Below, in pieces: positions 17,199 to 28,800 of a stretch of 64,000 nucleotides of DNA. The position numbers and the translations under genes were made by a program. Origin of the DNA: Acipenser ruthenus (lineage: Eukaryota; Chordata; Actinopteri; Acipenseriformes; Acipenseridae). Position 1 is the stretch's first letter. Every line of letters begins with the position of its first letter. The DNA lies in assembly GCF_902713425.1 (NCBI RefSeq), contig NC_081198.1, forward strand, positions 21,187,188 through 21,251,187, read 5' to 3'. Below the pieces are notes generated by a model that saw only the letters and a program-made list of their open reading frames with translations, made no database searches and was not told the origin of the DNA.

Positions 17199-17270
17199 AA
17201 AAGAAAGAAAGACAGCAAGAAAGAAAGAGAGAAAGAAAGAGAGAAAGAGAGAAAGAAAGAGAGAAAGAGA
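17199..17270. repeat. GA microsatellite fused to the 3' end of LINE A2
   Basis: The purine tract runs straight into the element at GAGATTTTAC. The U2 3' part that should lie between the spacer and A2 is missing. The element end also has GAGA at this place, so the join has 4-5 bp of microhomology. The same fusion is seen at A4 (about 40687). Confidence 0.85.
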
Positions 17271-17903
17271 TTTTACATTTTTTACATTTACACCCATTCG
17301 TTTTTTTCATTCATTTTACATTTCTTTTAAAGATGACATTCATGCATACAGACATACATTTTGTTTTAAAAGCATTTAAAATACATTTAAAAACACCAAG
17401 ACAATTGTGCTTTGTACATGGTTAAAACAGACACAGATTAAAATCAACATGAAAAAAACCTGTGCTGCTTTAAAAGTGACTGGAAAAAAAGAACCATCTA
17501 TAAAAAAACAGTGTTTGTGAGGGCCGGGGAGTGCTCTCTAAAAAAGTTCAAAAGTGAACATAAAACTAGATCTAAAACAGGGACAGGGGAAAAGGGACAG
17601 TGTATAGAACAGTGAGTTAAAATTCTAAAATTTTAAAACACTTAAAATGTAACTTTTAATAGTTTACATTAAAAATCTTAAAGATACATAAAACAAAACA
17701 AAACAAAATCAAATAAAACATTCAACGTAAATCAAATAAAAGTCAATAAAACTGAAACAAAAAGACTACATAAAACCAGGGCACCGTTGAAAAACGGTCA
17801 TGCCAGCTAAAAAGGGCGGAATGCTGGCATGACAAAATAAATAAAAGGCTTAGCGGTGCCCCGTAGTCCCGCTCCTAGGAGCTAGCGGTTCCAGTTTTTT
17901 CCT

Positions 17904-20900
17904 TTATTCCATCTTCACGTCCTGAAGTCCGGCGATCCTCCACTCCGCGCAGGCCTTGTCCTTCCCGAGGGTCCGGATGTCCAGAATTACAAAGTCCTTG
18001 ATAAGAGTTTGTGCCCTTCTGGTCGTGGTGATAGTGTCTAGCTCCTGCTTGTGATAGACACAGACGTTACGGCCTTCCCACAGGATCTGCTTGACAACAT
18101 TGATGACACGCCAAACGCACTTAGCTGTGCTGGTATCGATTCCTCCCGCAGGACCATAGAGCACAGTCTCAGCGGTCATCTTGGCCGTGTCAGCAAACCT
18201 GTTTAGGAAGACAGAGACAGAGAGCCAGACACTGCCAGCCACATCACACTCCCAGAAGATATGGGCTGGTGTTTCTCTCTTGCGGCACTTTGCATAGGGG
18301 CATGTTTCTACTTGGGCTAGTCCCCTCCTGAACATGAACGCTCGAGTGGGGAGTGCACTGTGGACGGTGTTCCATGCTATATCCTTCTGGACATTACTGA
18401 GGCAGCTGTGAGACACATTCTCCCAGATTTTTTGGCTTTGGGTGAGGGAGAAAGTAGCTACTTTTTCAATTTCCTGGGAAGCGGCAAGATATTTAGTTAC
18501 AGCCTTGTATTCCCAGGAGGCCAATTTTGCTTTATCTAAGCCCAATTTATATATAGTGTCCCTTAAGGTTCTATAATACAATGGGGGGTCCCAGGAGTAC
18601 GGCACGGTGTTATCAATAGTGCAGAGGCCCAAGGCCCTGAGACAGGTGGCAAAATAGAAACGATTCATGTAACATACCTTCCTGTCCAGGGCCTGGATGT
18701 TCTTGATAGTTTGCGTGAGCCCCTGCACTCGGGTGAGCTGCACAACGTCCGGGACCCCCTTACCTCCCTTCTTGTCGGCTTTACTCAGGGTGGCTCGCTT
18801 TACCCTCTCCATCTTGCTGCCCCAGATAAAGCGGTGGATAATGCGGTCCACCACTTTTTTGGTGGTCCTGTCTGGGGGAAAGATTTTTCCTACATAAGAG
18901 AGGATGGGGAACAGTATAGACTTGGTTATTAATACTCTACCCGTCATTGTTAAGGATCTTGTGCTCCATCCGCCAATCTTTTTACGGACCTGGTTAATGG
19001 CCGCCGTCCAGCTCTGGGCCCCCGAGCTATTGTTCTCGAAAATGAGGCCCAGAATCTTGATTTTGTCCTCTTTGACAGGGTACATGTCCGACAGTTCCCT
19101 ATCTACCTGCCAATTTTTAGACACGTAGACTTCGCTCTTGGACTTATTAATCACTGCCCCGGTCGCCGTGCAGTACTTCTCAAGGATATTAGTAATCCGA
19201 GGTACCGACGATGTGTTGGTGCAAATGAGTGTCACATCGTCCATATATGCTGTTGTTTTGACCTGGACCCTGTTGGATCCAGGCAGCTGGAAACCAGTTA
19301 TATTGGTATCCCTACGAATTGCCTGCAGGAGGGGTTCAATGCACACGACATATAGCAGTGGGGATAGTGGGCAACCCTGTCTGACCCCTGACTGGATAGA
19401 TATTTTACCAGTCAGGTGCCTGTTCACCAAGACTCGGGTACTAATGTTTGTATATATGGTTTTAACCCACTCCCTAAGTCCAGGAGCGAATTTCATCTGG
19501 TCCATCACTTTGTACATATATTCATGGCTTACCCTATCGAACGCCTTCTCCTGGTCAAGGTTGAACAGGCAGAGGGGATGGTTCCGTTCTCTAGAATAAG
19601 CCAGAATGTCCCTTGTTAACATTAAAATATCCGTGATGGACCTCCCTGGGACGCCACAAGCCTGGTCGGGGCCAATGACCAAAGGGAGGTGTACTTGTAG
19701 CCGGAGCATCAGAGCTTTGGCTAGTATCTTGTAATCCACGCAAAGGAGGCTGATTGGGCGCCAATTCCGTAGATCTTTAACTTCCCCTTTCTTATGAAGG
19801 AGAGTAATTACACTCTCCCGCATAGAAGGGCCCAACCGCTTCTCCCTGTAGACCGCTCTGTAGACCTCCGCTAAATGGACTTTTAGCATGTCCCAAAAAA
19901 GATGGTAATACTCACCCGGGATGCCATCTGGACCTGGCGTCTTACCGGTGTTCATGGTCTTAACCGCCTGGGTGAGCTCCTCCAGCGTGAGTTCTGGGTC
20001 CTTCTCCTCCTCCTCGTCGTCCCGCACTGAGTCAGGCTCCAACTGGCTCAGGAACCACTCTATCAGGGTGTCATCTGTAGCTTTGATGTTATATAGGTCC
20101 CTATAGAAGTTCTCTACCACTTTTTTCACTCCCTCACTATCCTCTACTATCCTCCCCCTGCTGTCGAGCATGGAGGACATCAAGTGCCGCTTCTCCCTCG
20201 TTTTCTGGAAGAAGAAGCGAGTACACTTTTCGTCTTCCTCCATTTTTTGCACTTTTGCATTGTGCATGACCTTTCGTTGTTCCTCCCTACAAAGCACTGA
20301 AAGATCTAGCTTGGTCTGGGCTATCTCGTCGCTTACAGGGAACCCCCGAAGCTGAAGCAGGCTCAGATGCTGGAGGGCAGCATTCAGGTGTTTATATTTG
20401 GCCCTCCTTTCTTTTGCTTTCCTCTTGCCTGCTGCTATGAAATAACCCTTAGTTCTGATTTTGACCATCTCCCACCACTCTATAGGGGAGTTGAATAGGT
20501 CACGCAAAGTGGTCCACTCAACAAGCCTGCTCTTATAGGCTGCAGCTATGGAGGGGTCATCGAGTAAGGAGGTGTTTAATTTCCAAACCCCTGACCCCAT
20601 CTGGGAGGTCTGAGGGACCTGCAATGTTACCTGCAGGAGCCTATGGTCAGAGAAGAAGATGGCCTGGGTGTCTACTGCCGTCTTCGTAAGGGAGCTGGTA
20701 TGCAGGACGAGATCTATACGGGAGAAGGAGGTCCCAGATGAGCTCACCCAGGTAAAGGGAGGCACCAGGTCCTTACCTGCATCACACAGGGAGAAATCAG
20801 ATATTACGGAGGACAAAACTCTACTAGAGCGGTCGTTGCGTGGCCTGCTCCGGTCTACGTCCCTCAGAGCACAATTGAAGTCACCTGACACGATGACGGG

Positions 20901-21347
20901 TACGTTCCCCAGCAGGAGTGGACGCAGCTGTGGAAAAAATTGAACTCTTTCGTTTTGGTTAGTGGGTGCGTAGACATTGACCAGTCTGAGGGGAGTGTTG
21001 TTGTATGTCACATCCACGCTCAGAATTCTACCAGGTTCTACCTCCCTGCTGCTGCGGGAGGTAATAAATGGGTTTTTAAACAGGATACCTACTCCGTCGG
21101 CTCTGGCTATGTTGGAGCCCGACCAGAAGGAGTCCCCCAGGGTCCAACTCTCCTTCAGGTCCCTATAATCAGGGCTCGACGAAATACCACACTCCTGCAG
21201 AAAGATGAGATCTGCTTTCAAGTTAGCTAGATAGTTTAGTACATCAAATCTTTTTTGTGTCTCCCTGATGCTCCTGACATTAACAGACACACATATCAGG
21301 GCCATCAGGGTAGCTAACAAGAAAAGGAGTCGCTGCGTCCACCCCAT
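17904..21347 (-). CDS. A2 ORF2: endonuclease / reverse transcriptase
   Basis: The full 1147-aa frame has all motifs described for A1: SGDFN, SRIDLVL, NWRPISLL, GVRQGCPLSPLL, YMDD and the CX4CX7HX4C knuckle. It has QEKAFDR in RT motif A, the usual form, and DVTLIC after YMDD where A1 has DVSLIC. Residue differences from A4 are very few (for example LAASQEIE against LAGSQEIE). Confidence 0.93.
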   Translation of the reverse strand: MGWTQRLLFLLATLMALICVSVNVRSIRETQKRFDVLNYLANLKADLIFLQECGISSSPDYRDLKESWTLGDSFWSGSNIARADGVGILFKNPFITSRSSREVEPGRILSVDVTYNNTPLRLVNVYAPTNQNERVQFFPQLRPLLLGNVPVIVSGDFNCALRDVDRSRPRNDRSSRVLSSVISDFSLCDAGKDLVPPFTWVSSSGTSFSRIDLVLHTSSLTKTAVDTQAIFFSDHRLLQVTLQVPQTSQMGSGVWKLNTSLLDDPSIAAAYKSRLVEWTTLRDLFNSPIEWWEMVKIRTKGYFIAAGKRKAKERRAKYKHLNAALQHLSLLQLRGFPVSDEIAQTKLDLSVLCREEQRKVMHNAKVQKMEEDEKCTRFFFQKTREKRHLMSSMLDSRGRIVEDSEGVKKVVENFYRDLYNIKATDDTLIEWFLSQLEPDSVRDDEEEEKDPELTLEELTQAVKTMNTGKTPGPDGIPGEYYHLFWDMLKVHLAEVYRAVYREKRLGPSMRESVITLLHKKGEVKDLRNWRPISLLCVDYKILAKALMLRLQVHLPLVIGPDQACGVPGRSITDILMLTRDILAYSRERNHPLCLFNLDQEKAFDRVSHEYMYKVMDQMKFAPGLREWVKTIYTNISTRVLVNRHLTGKISIQSGVRQGCPLSPLLYVVCIEPLLQAIRRDTNITGFQLPGSNRVQVKTTAYMDDVTLICTNTSSVPRITNILEKYCTATGAVINKSKSEVYVSKNWQVDRELSDMYPVKEDKIKILGLIFENNSSGAQSWTAAINQVRKKIGGWSTRSLTMTGRVLITKSILFPILSYVGKIFPPDRTTKKVVDRIIHRFIWGSKMERVKRATLSKADKKGGKGVPDVVQLTRVQGLTQTIKNIQALDRKVCYMNRFYFATCLRALGLCTIDNTVPYSWDPPLYYRTLRDTIYKLGLDKAKLASWEYKAVTKYLAASQEIEKVATFSLTQSQKIWENVSHSCLSNVQKDIAWNTVHSALPTRAFMFRRGLAQVETCPYAKCRKRETPAHIFWECDVAGSVWLSVSVFLNRFADTAKMTAETVLYGPAGGIDTSTAKCVWRVINVVKQILWEGRNVCVYHKQELDTITTTRRAQTLIKDFVILDIRTLGKDKACAEWRIAGLQDVKME

Positions 21348-21352
21348 AGCGA

Positions 21353-23292
21353 CTATGATTGGGAGGTCGGGACACTCTTCCTACTCTTAGCTCTACGCTT
21401 GCTTCGAGGGGGCTTGGGCTTATTTGCAACTCCCATCACCCCTGAGAAGGTACTCACTGCTGCCTCGTCCAAGAAGGCACCGTCTTTATATGCACAGTAC
21501 GTGGAGTTGTTGGGGCTATTCAACTCCCCACAAGGTAAGTCTGGTGGAACTTGCTCAGGGCCCCTCGGAACGTGTGGGTCAGCTTTGTCCTGGGGGGGTT
21601 ATGACAGACAGCATTCTTTGGCTGTTACCGTCTGTTGAATTGGAGCTGTTAGCAGACTTCTGGCTTACCGCGTCCAGGGGTATTCCCATGTCCTCCAGTG
21701 CTGTATCTAGGAGGACCTCTAGGGGGCCCCTGGTTTTGCCCATACAAGGGAGGGGGTCAAGGATGCTTTGAAGGGAGGCCCTTCGCTTGAAGAGGGTCAT
21801 TGCTACCGAGGTACTGCTGGTCAGGGAAGGTGTTGACCCCGACCTCTCCCTCGGTGCATTAGTGAACACCTCTTCTGCGAGGTGTGCTAGGGTTTGTGCC
21901 AACGACTGGGAAGGCTGGCTGGGGATGCCCTGGCTGGCTGCTACCTGCCCACTAGGCGGCAGTGTAGCCGTCCCACTCGCCTCCGTCTCTGCCTGCGAGG
22001 GCAAGACTGGGGACTTTGTGTGGACATTAGCTGGTTTTGGATCTATGGGGGCCACCTGCAACTTGCTGTCTTTGATCCTGATCTTTCTTTTCCCCCCCTC
22101 GTCTCTACCCTTTCTTTTCCCCACCCTCTGCTGGTTCTTCACTCCCTTCCCCTCCTTCTCACTCTCACTTTCACTGTCGCTTTTGCTTTCCTCCCCCACG
22201 GACTCAATCCTTATGGCGTCATAACGAGAGCCGAGGGGGAGTGCTGGCGCTGAGAGGGCCCTACTCAGGGGGGGGGCGCTGCTGGGTCCGGGCTCCCTCC
22301 CTGCCTCGTGTTCTGCATCAGAGGAGCTACTGGAGGAGCTAGTGGAGTGGCTGTTGTACTCTCTCTCTGGGCTGGGGGAAGGGGTCCTCGTAAAACGGGA
22401 CATGTCTCGGGGGCGGGGGGGTGAGGGGGTGCTGGTGATGATGGTGGTGCTGGAGTCTGGGTCTTGGATACTGTTGGTGGTGATGTGGACTGATCTTTGT
22501 TACTTGCTCCCTCTTCCTGCTCAGGCCTAGGCTTGTTCATGTTTGCCTTGCTGGCTCTGGCCATGTTGGCATAGGAAGAGGGGCAGTCCTTAAACAGGTG
22601 CCCCTTCTTTCCACACAAATTGCACTGCCTCTCTTCTCTGCAGTGGCTGGTCTCGTGGGGTCGCCGCAGTTCCTGCACTTGACTACAGTACACGCGGCCG
22701 TCAGGTGTCCTAATTCCCCACATTTCCTGCAGAGTTTTGGCATCCCATTATAGAATACCAGCCCTCTGTTGGGCCCTAACACTATGGAGTTTGGAATGTG
22801 GCGGACGCCTCCAATGCCCGATGGATCAACATTAAGGCGTACCAGCCACTTTCTGGCTCCTGTCCAAACCCCATCTTCATCTGTAATTTTCCTCCCTTCT
22901 GATGACACCCTCCCATAGCGGTTAAGCCATGTTGTAATATCATAGTCGCTAACAGCCTCATTGAAAAATTGGACAGTAACAACTTTCATTTCTCTGTCTG
23001 TCAGTGCATCCACACAAAATTCTTTGTATGGAGCGAGATATTTATTCTCCCCCCAAAAGGACCACATTTCTTGTAACTTTTGGGGGTTCCTAAAACTGAC
23101 CTCAAACACTTCCTTAAGCCCTGGCAATTTCACCAAACAATTCAAGTCAGAAGGGGAAAAACCCATACCCCTCTGAAGAATGGTCCGGCTGAACTCCAGT
23201 CTCGTCAGTCCTGGTTCCGTTTCATCTTGCTTGTTTCTTGTGAAGCGCACCGCATTGTGCCTCCTGGTTTCCTGGGTTGGCCGGAACGCCAT
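21353..23292 (-). pseudogene. A2 ORF1, broken into three frames
   Basis: The N-part (from 23292, 251 aa) leaves frame inside the second zinc knuckle because of a changed G-run near 22660. The knuckle region continues in another frame (22265-22723). The C-part (21579-22403, 274 aa) leaves frame at a seven-C run near 21592, where A1 has nine. All three breaks lie in G/C homopolymers. A full-length ORF1 protein cannot be made as written. Confidence 0.85.
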
Positions 23293-24030
23293 CCTTCAGC
23301 TGGCTCCTCCGATTGGGGTGGGAGAAGCCTCTGGACGTCCGGGTTGTCTCTCTCTACGGAAAAGAGACAACGTAAGCAGCAAATCTGGGCAGTTGAAGGA
23401 ACTATTACTTTAGTCCCTGAGGAGATGGTCGCCTCGCAAGAGGGACCCCCTCCCCAGGTGAACGGTGTCCTTCCCTGGCGGAGTAGGGGGCGCTGCTTGG
23501 CACCGAGACCACGTAGGAAGAATCGTGGCTGTGACGCCTCCTCGGGGTCCGGGGCCGCCCTCTGCTCCTCCCAGATGGCGCCCTCTGCTGGGCGCCTGCT
23601 GCTCTCTCGGTCTGGATCTCGATTACAATCAAGGGCTGGGGATGAGGTCGTCTAGGTCATCAAAGGGTCCTCAAAGGTCGTCTGGATGGTAGGTCCTCCT
23701 TCTCTCTAACTCCAGGAACGTCTGGAAAAGCCGGAACCGCCTGAAAAAGAAAAAAACGGGAACCGCCTGAAAAAGAAAAAACTGCTCTCAACAGTCAACA
23801 AAATCTTGAAAGACCCTCGGCCTGGATTGGGCAAGCCAAAACCAGACTGAGCATTAGTCTTCCAAAAAGTTGCCGAGCTGAACAAAGCCAGTCAAAAATA
23901 AAAAAAATTCTGTTCCTCCTCACCCGAACAAACCTCTCACAGACCCTCGGAGGGAGCGGGCAATGCCACTACCCTCTAAGCCTTAGTCTTAGAAAGATTT
24001 ATTCGAACTGTAGAGAAGCCAGAGTATATG
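23293..24030 (-). repeat. A2 5' UTR with tandem repeats
   Basis: Same arrangement as in A1: a 26-bp doublet near 23733-23783 and 140-bp-period units starting with AGACCCTCGG at 23811 and 23951. A few substitutions (GAACAAAGCC, CTGTAGAG) are shared with A4. No gene is seen here. Confidence 0.7.
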
Positions 24031-24325
24031 GCTGGCTAAGAAGGACCTGGCATAGGGACATGTTCCACCACACTTGTCTGGTTAGCTGCATGCTCCCAGG
24101 AAACAAACTGCTGCTGTCTACATCATCACCACATGTGAATAAAAGAAAGAAAGACAGCAAGAAAGAAAGAGAGAAAGAAAGAGAAAGAAAGAAAGAGAGA
24201 AAGAAAAAAAAAGAAGTAAAACGGCGGGAAAACTTGCATCAACACTGGCACTCTCCCTCCAGCAGGGGTAGACAAAATGCTAACAGGAGAGATCCAGATC
24301 TGACTTTGACCAACGTTAGAGAAAG

Positions 24326-24513
24326 GTGTGCACCGTTCCCGGAGGTACTGCAATACCGGGCCGATGCGTGGAGTGGACGGAGCAAGCCCCTGTTCCATCT
24401 CCCGATTCCAAAAATCAATTTAATATATGGTCCCCTGATAGGGGACGTATCAGATATTAAACTGATAAGAACAGATACTACACTTGATCTTAGCCAAAAG
24501 GCCGAGAAGCGAT
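24326..24513 (-). ncRNA. RNU2: U2 snRNA gene between A2 and A3
   Basis: Full-length U2 with normal stem I loop, GTAGTA and Sm site. Its upstream A-run is longer than usual (CCCCAAAAAAAAATGGG near 24600), shared with the copy at 47747. Confidence 0.95.
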
Positions 24514-25113
24514 GGCGACTTGGCCCTTGCCCGGGGCCCCCCAGCCCGGACGGCACAGGGGGATTCAAAGGTGGGTGCAAAATTTCAAGCACAAGCAGAC
24601 CCCAAAAAAAAATGGGCTGCTGCTTCCAGAGGGGAAATGTGCAATTTAAGCAGGAGAAAACAAAACAAAGCAAAAACACACACATAACACCAAAAACAAA
24701 ACATAAACTGGCGGAGTGCGTCTTACAAATAGTCATGCCAAGCTGCTATGCTGTGCAAGGTGCCTTGGGTAACTACAACTGTGCCTCGCTGGCTGGCTGG
24801 CTTGCTAAGAAGGTCCTGGCATAGGGACATGTTCCACCACACTTGTCTGGTTAGCTGCATGCTCCCAGGAAACAACCTGCTGCTGTCTACATCATCACCA
24901 CATGTGAATAAAAGAAAGAAAGACAGCAAGAAAGAAAGAGAGAAAGAAAGAGAGAAAGAGAGAAAGAAAGAGAGAAAGAAAGAAAGAGAGAAAGAAAAAA
25001 AAAAGAAGTAAAACGGCGGGAAAACTTGCACACTGGCACTCTCCCTCCAGCAGGGGTAGACAAAATGCTCACAGGAGAGATCCAGATCTGACTTTGACCA
25101 ACGTTAGAGAAAG

Positions 25114-25247
25114 GTGTGCACCGTTCCCGGAGGTACTGCAATACCGGGCCGATGCGTGGAGTGGACGGAGCAAGCCCCTGTTCCATCTCCCGATTCCAAA
25201 AATCAATTTAATATATGGTCCCCTGATAGGGGACGTATCAGATATTA
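25114..25247 (-). pseudogene. U2 snRNA 3' fragment (about nt 55-188) beside A3
   Basis: The fragment keeps U2 from stem IIa onward. About 20 bp nearer the insertion point than in A1 are missing, so U2 jumps from ATATTA to ATACTCTTTTATTG of the element. The copy beside A5 has the same deletion. Confidence 0.9.
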
Positions 25248-25883
25248 ATACTCTTTTATTGAGATTTTACATTTTTTACATTTACACCCATTCGTTTTTT
25301 CATTCATTTTACATTTCTTTTAAAGATGACATTCATGCATACAGACATACATTTTGTTTTAAAAGCATTTAAAATACATTTAAAAACACCAAGACAATTG
25401 TGCTTTGTACATGGTTAAAATAGACACAGATTAAAATCAACATGAAAAAAACCTGTGCTGTTTTAAAAGTGACTGGAAAAAAAGAACCATCTATAAAAAA
25501 CCAGTGCTTGTGAGGGCCGGGGAGTGCTCTCTAAAAAAGTGAACATAAACCTAGATCTAAAACAGGGACAGGGGAAAAGGGACAGTGTATAAACAGTGAG
25601 TTAAAATTCTAAAATTTTAAAACACTTAAAATGTAACTTTTAATAGTTTATATTAAAAATCTTAAAGATACATAAAACAAAACAAAACAAAATCAAATAA
25701 AACATTCAAATTAAATCAAAGGTCCATAAAACTGAAACAAAAAGACTACATAAAACCAGGGCACCGTTGAAAAACGGTCATGCCAGCTAAAAAGGATGGA
25801 ATGCTGGCATGACAAAATAAATAAAAGGCTTAGCGGTGCCCCGTAGTCCCGCTCCTAGGAGCTAGCGGTTCCAGTTTTTTCCT

Positions 25884-28800
25884 TTATTCCATCTTCACGT
25901 CCTGAAGTCCGGCGATCCTCCACTCCGCGCAGGCCTTGTCCTTCCCGAGGGTCCGGATGTCCAGAATTACAAAGTCCTTGATAAGAGTTTGTGCCCTTCT
26001 GGTCGTGGTGATAGTGTCTAGCTCCTGCTTGTGATAGACACAGACGTTACGGCCTTCCCACAGGATCTGCTTGACAACATTGATGACACGCCAAACGCAC
26101 TTAGCTGTGCTGGTAGTGATTCCTCCCGCAGGCCCATAGAGCACAGTCTCAGCGGTCATCTTGGCCGTGTCAGCAAACCTGTTTAGGAAGACAGAGACAG
26201 AGAGCCAGACACTGCCAGCCACATCACACTCCCAGAAGATATGGGCTGGTGTTTCTCTCTTGCGGCACTTTGCATAGGGGCATGTTTCTACTTGGGCTAG
26301 TCCCCTCCTGAACATGAACGCTCGAGTGGGGAGTGCACTGTGGACGGTGTTCCATGCTATATCCTTCTGGACATTACTGAGGCAGCTGTGAGACACATTC
26401 TCCCAGATTTTTTGGCTTTGGGTGAGGGAGAAAGTAGCTACTTTTTCAATTTCCTGGGAACCGGCAAGATATTTAGTTACAGCCTTGTATTCCCAGGAGG
26501 CCAATTTTGCTTTATCTAAGCCCAATTTATATATAGTGTCCCTTAAGGTTCTATAATACAATGGGGGGTCCCAGGAGTACGGCACGGTGTTATCAATAGT
26601 GCAGAGGCCCAAGGCCCTGAGACAGGTGGCAAAATAGAAACGATTCATGTAACATACCTTCCTGTCCAGGGCCTGGATGTTCTTGATAGTTTGCGTGAGC
26701 CCCTGCACTCGGGTGAGCTGCACAACGTCCGGGACCCCCTTACCTCCCTTCTTGTCGGCTTTACTCAGGGTGGCTCGCTTTACCCTCTCCATCTTGCTGC
26801 CCCAGATAAAGCGGTGGATAATGCGGTCCACCACTTTTTTGGTGGTCCTGTCTGGGGGAAAGATTTTTCCTACATAAGAGAGGATGGGGAACAGTATAGA
26901 CTTGGTTATTAATACTCTACCCGTCATTGTTAAGGATCTTGTGCTCCATCCGCCAATCTTTTTACGGACCTGGTTAATGGCCGCCGTCCAGCTCTGGGCC
27001 CCCGAGCTATTGTTCTCGAAAATGAGGCCCAGAATCTTGATTTTGTCCTTTTTGACAGGGTACATGTCCGACAGTTCCCTATCTACCTGCCAATTTTTAG
27101 ACACGTAGACTTCGCTCTTGGACTTATTAATCACTGCCCCGGTCGCCGTGCAGTACTTCTCAAGGATATTACTAATCCAAGGTACCGACGATGTGTTGGT
27201 GCAAATGAGTGACACATCGTCCATATATGCTGTTGTTTTGACCTGGACCCCGTTGGATCCAGGCAGCTGGAAACCAGTTATATTGGTATCCCTACGAATT
27301 GCCTGCAGGAGGGGTTCAATGCACACGACATATAGCAGTGGGGATAGTGGGCAACCCTGTCTGACCCCTGACTGGATAGATATTTTACCAGTCAGGTGCC
27401 TGTTCACCAAGACTCGGGTACTAATGTTTGTATATATGGTTTTAACCCACTCCCTAAGTCCAGGAGCGAATTTCATCTGGTCCATCACTTTGTACATATA
27501 TTCATGGCTTACCCTATCGAACACCTTCTCCTGGTCAAGGTTGAACAGGCAGAGGGGATGGTTCCGTTCTCTAGAATAAGCCAGAATGTCCCTTGTTAAC
27601 ATTAAAATATCCGTGATGGACCTCCCTGGGACGCCACAAGCCTGGTCGGGGCCAATGACCAAAGGGAGGTGTACTTGTAGCCAGAGCATCAGAGCTTTGG
27701 CTAGTATCTTGTAATCCACGCAAAGGAGGCTGATTGGGCGCCAATTCCGTAGATCTTTAACTTCCCCTTTCTTATGAAGGAGAGTAATTACACTCTCCCG
27801 CATAGAAGGGCCCAACCGCTTCTCCCTGTAGACCGCTCTGTAGACCTCCGCTAAATGGACTTTTAGCGTGTCCCAAAAAAGATGGTAATACTCACCCGGG
27901 ATGCCATCTGGACCTGGCGTCTTACCGGTGTTCATGGTCTTAACCGCCTGGGTGAGCTCCTTCAGCGTGAGTTCTGGGTCCTTCTCCTCCTCCTCGTCGT
28001 CCCGCACTGAGTCAGGCTCCAACTGGCTCAGGAACCACTCTATCAGGGTGTCATCTGTAGCTTTGATGTTATATAGGTCCCTATAGAAGTTCTCTACCAC
28101 TTTTTTCACTCCCTCACTATCCTCTACTATCCTCCCCCTGCTGTCGAGCATGGAGGACATCAAGTGCCGCTTCTCCCTCGTTTTCTGGAAGAAGAAGCGA
28201 GTACACTTTTCGTCTTCCTCCATTTTTTGCACTTTTGCATTGTGCATGACCTTTCGTTGTTCCTCCCTACAAAGCACTGAAAGATCTAGCTTGGTCTGGG
28301 CTATCTCGTCGCTTACAGGGAACCCCCGAAGCTGAAGCAGGCTCAGATGCTGGAGGGCAGCATTCAGGTGTTTATATTTGGCCCTCCTTTCTTTTGCTTT
28401 CCTCTTGCCTGCTGCTATGAAATAACCCTTAGTTCTGATTTTGACCATCTCCCACCACTCTATAGGGGAGTTGAATAGGTCACGCAAAGTGGTCCACTCA
28501 ACAAGCCTGCTCTTATAGGCTGCAGCTATGGAGGGGTCATCGAGTAAGGAGGTGTTTAATTTCCAAACCCCTGACCCCATCTGGGAGGTCTGAGGGACCT
28601 GCAATGTTACCTGCAGGAGCCTATGGTCAGAGAAGAAGACGGCCTGGGTGTCTACTGCCGTCTTCGTAAGGGAGCTGGTATGCAGGACGAGATCTATACG
28701 GGAGAAGGAGGTCCCAGATGAGCTCACCCAGGTAAAGGGAGGCACCAGGTCCTTACCTGCATCACACAGGGAGAAATCAGATATTACGGAGGACAAAACT

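Larger units (their letters stand above)
12861..17266. repeat. Tandem U2 array, block I (five genes)
   Basis: Monomers of 785-793 bp each hold one 188-bp U2 gene and about 600 bp of spacer. In plus-strand order a spacer has a GC-rich stretch next to U2, a PSE-like box, an A/C-rich stretch, TAACTACAACTGTGCC, CGCTGGCTGGCTGG, a GA microsatellite and the next 3' box. Normal (c) and stem-I variant (v) genes alternate as c-v-c-v-c, so the last four monomers are two copies of a 1,575-bp dimer. The block ends where the microsatellite runs into the 3' end of A2. Confidence 0.93.
17267..24030 (-). mobile_element. Family A non-LTR retrotransposon, copy A2
   Basis: Same plan as A1. The last dozen or so bases of the 3' end and the whole adjoining U2 fragment are deleted up to the microsatellite. 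The 5' junction in the spacer is the one shared by all A copies. ORF2 is open and ORF1 is broken. It is nearly identical to A4, with which it shares the 3' junction and most coding variants. Confidence 0.9.
24031..25247. repeat. U2 array block between A2 and A3
   Basis: The stretch holds one spacer remnant joined to A2, one full U2 gene, one full spacer and a truncated U2. The spacer left of the truncated U2 has a 5-bp deletion (CTTGCACACTGG), also seen at 48449 in the second superunit. Confidence 0.9.
1133..26117. repeat. Superunit I of a large tandem duplication (approximate ends)
   Basis: From about 1133 the order A1, U2 fragment, B1, five U2 genes, A2, one U2 gene, A3 3' end is repeated in the same order from about 26117. 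The offset is 24,986-24,987 bp up to the U2 block and about 23,421 bp beyond it. The left end is set by the last difference between A1 and A3 (near 1131 and 26117). Very few substitutions were seen between the two copies. Confidence 0.85.

Noticed and set aside
12861-17266. CRISPR-like array of regular repeats
   Set aside because: The repeat unit is about 786 bp and contains a U2 gene with eukaryotic promoter signals. It is a tandem gene cluster.
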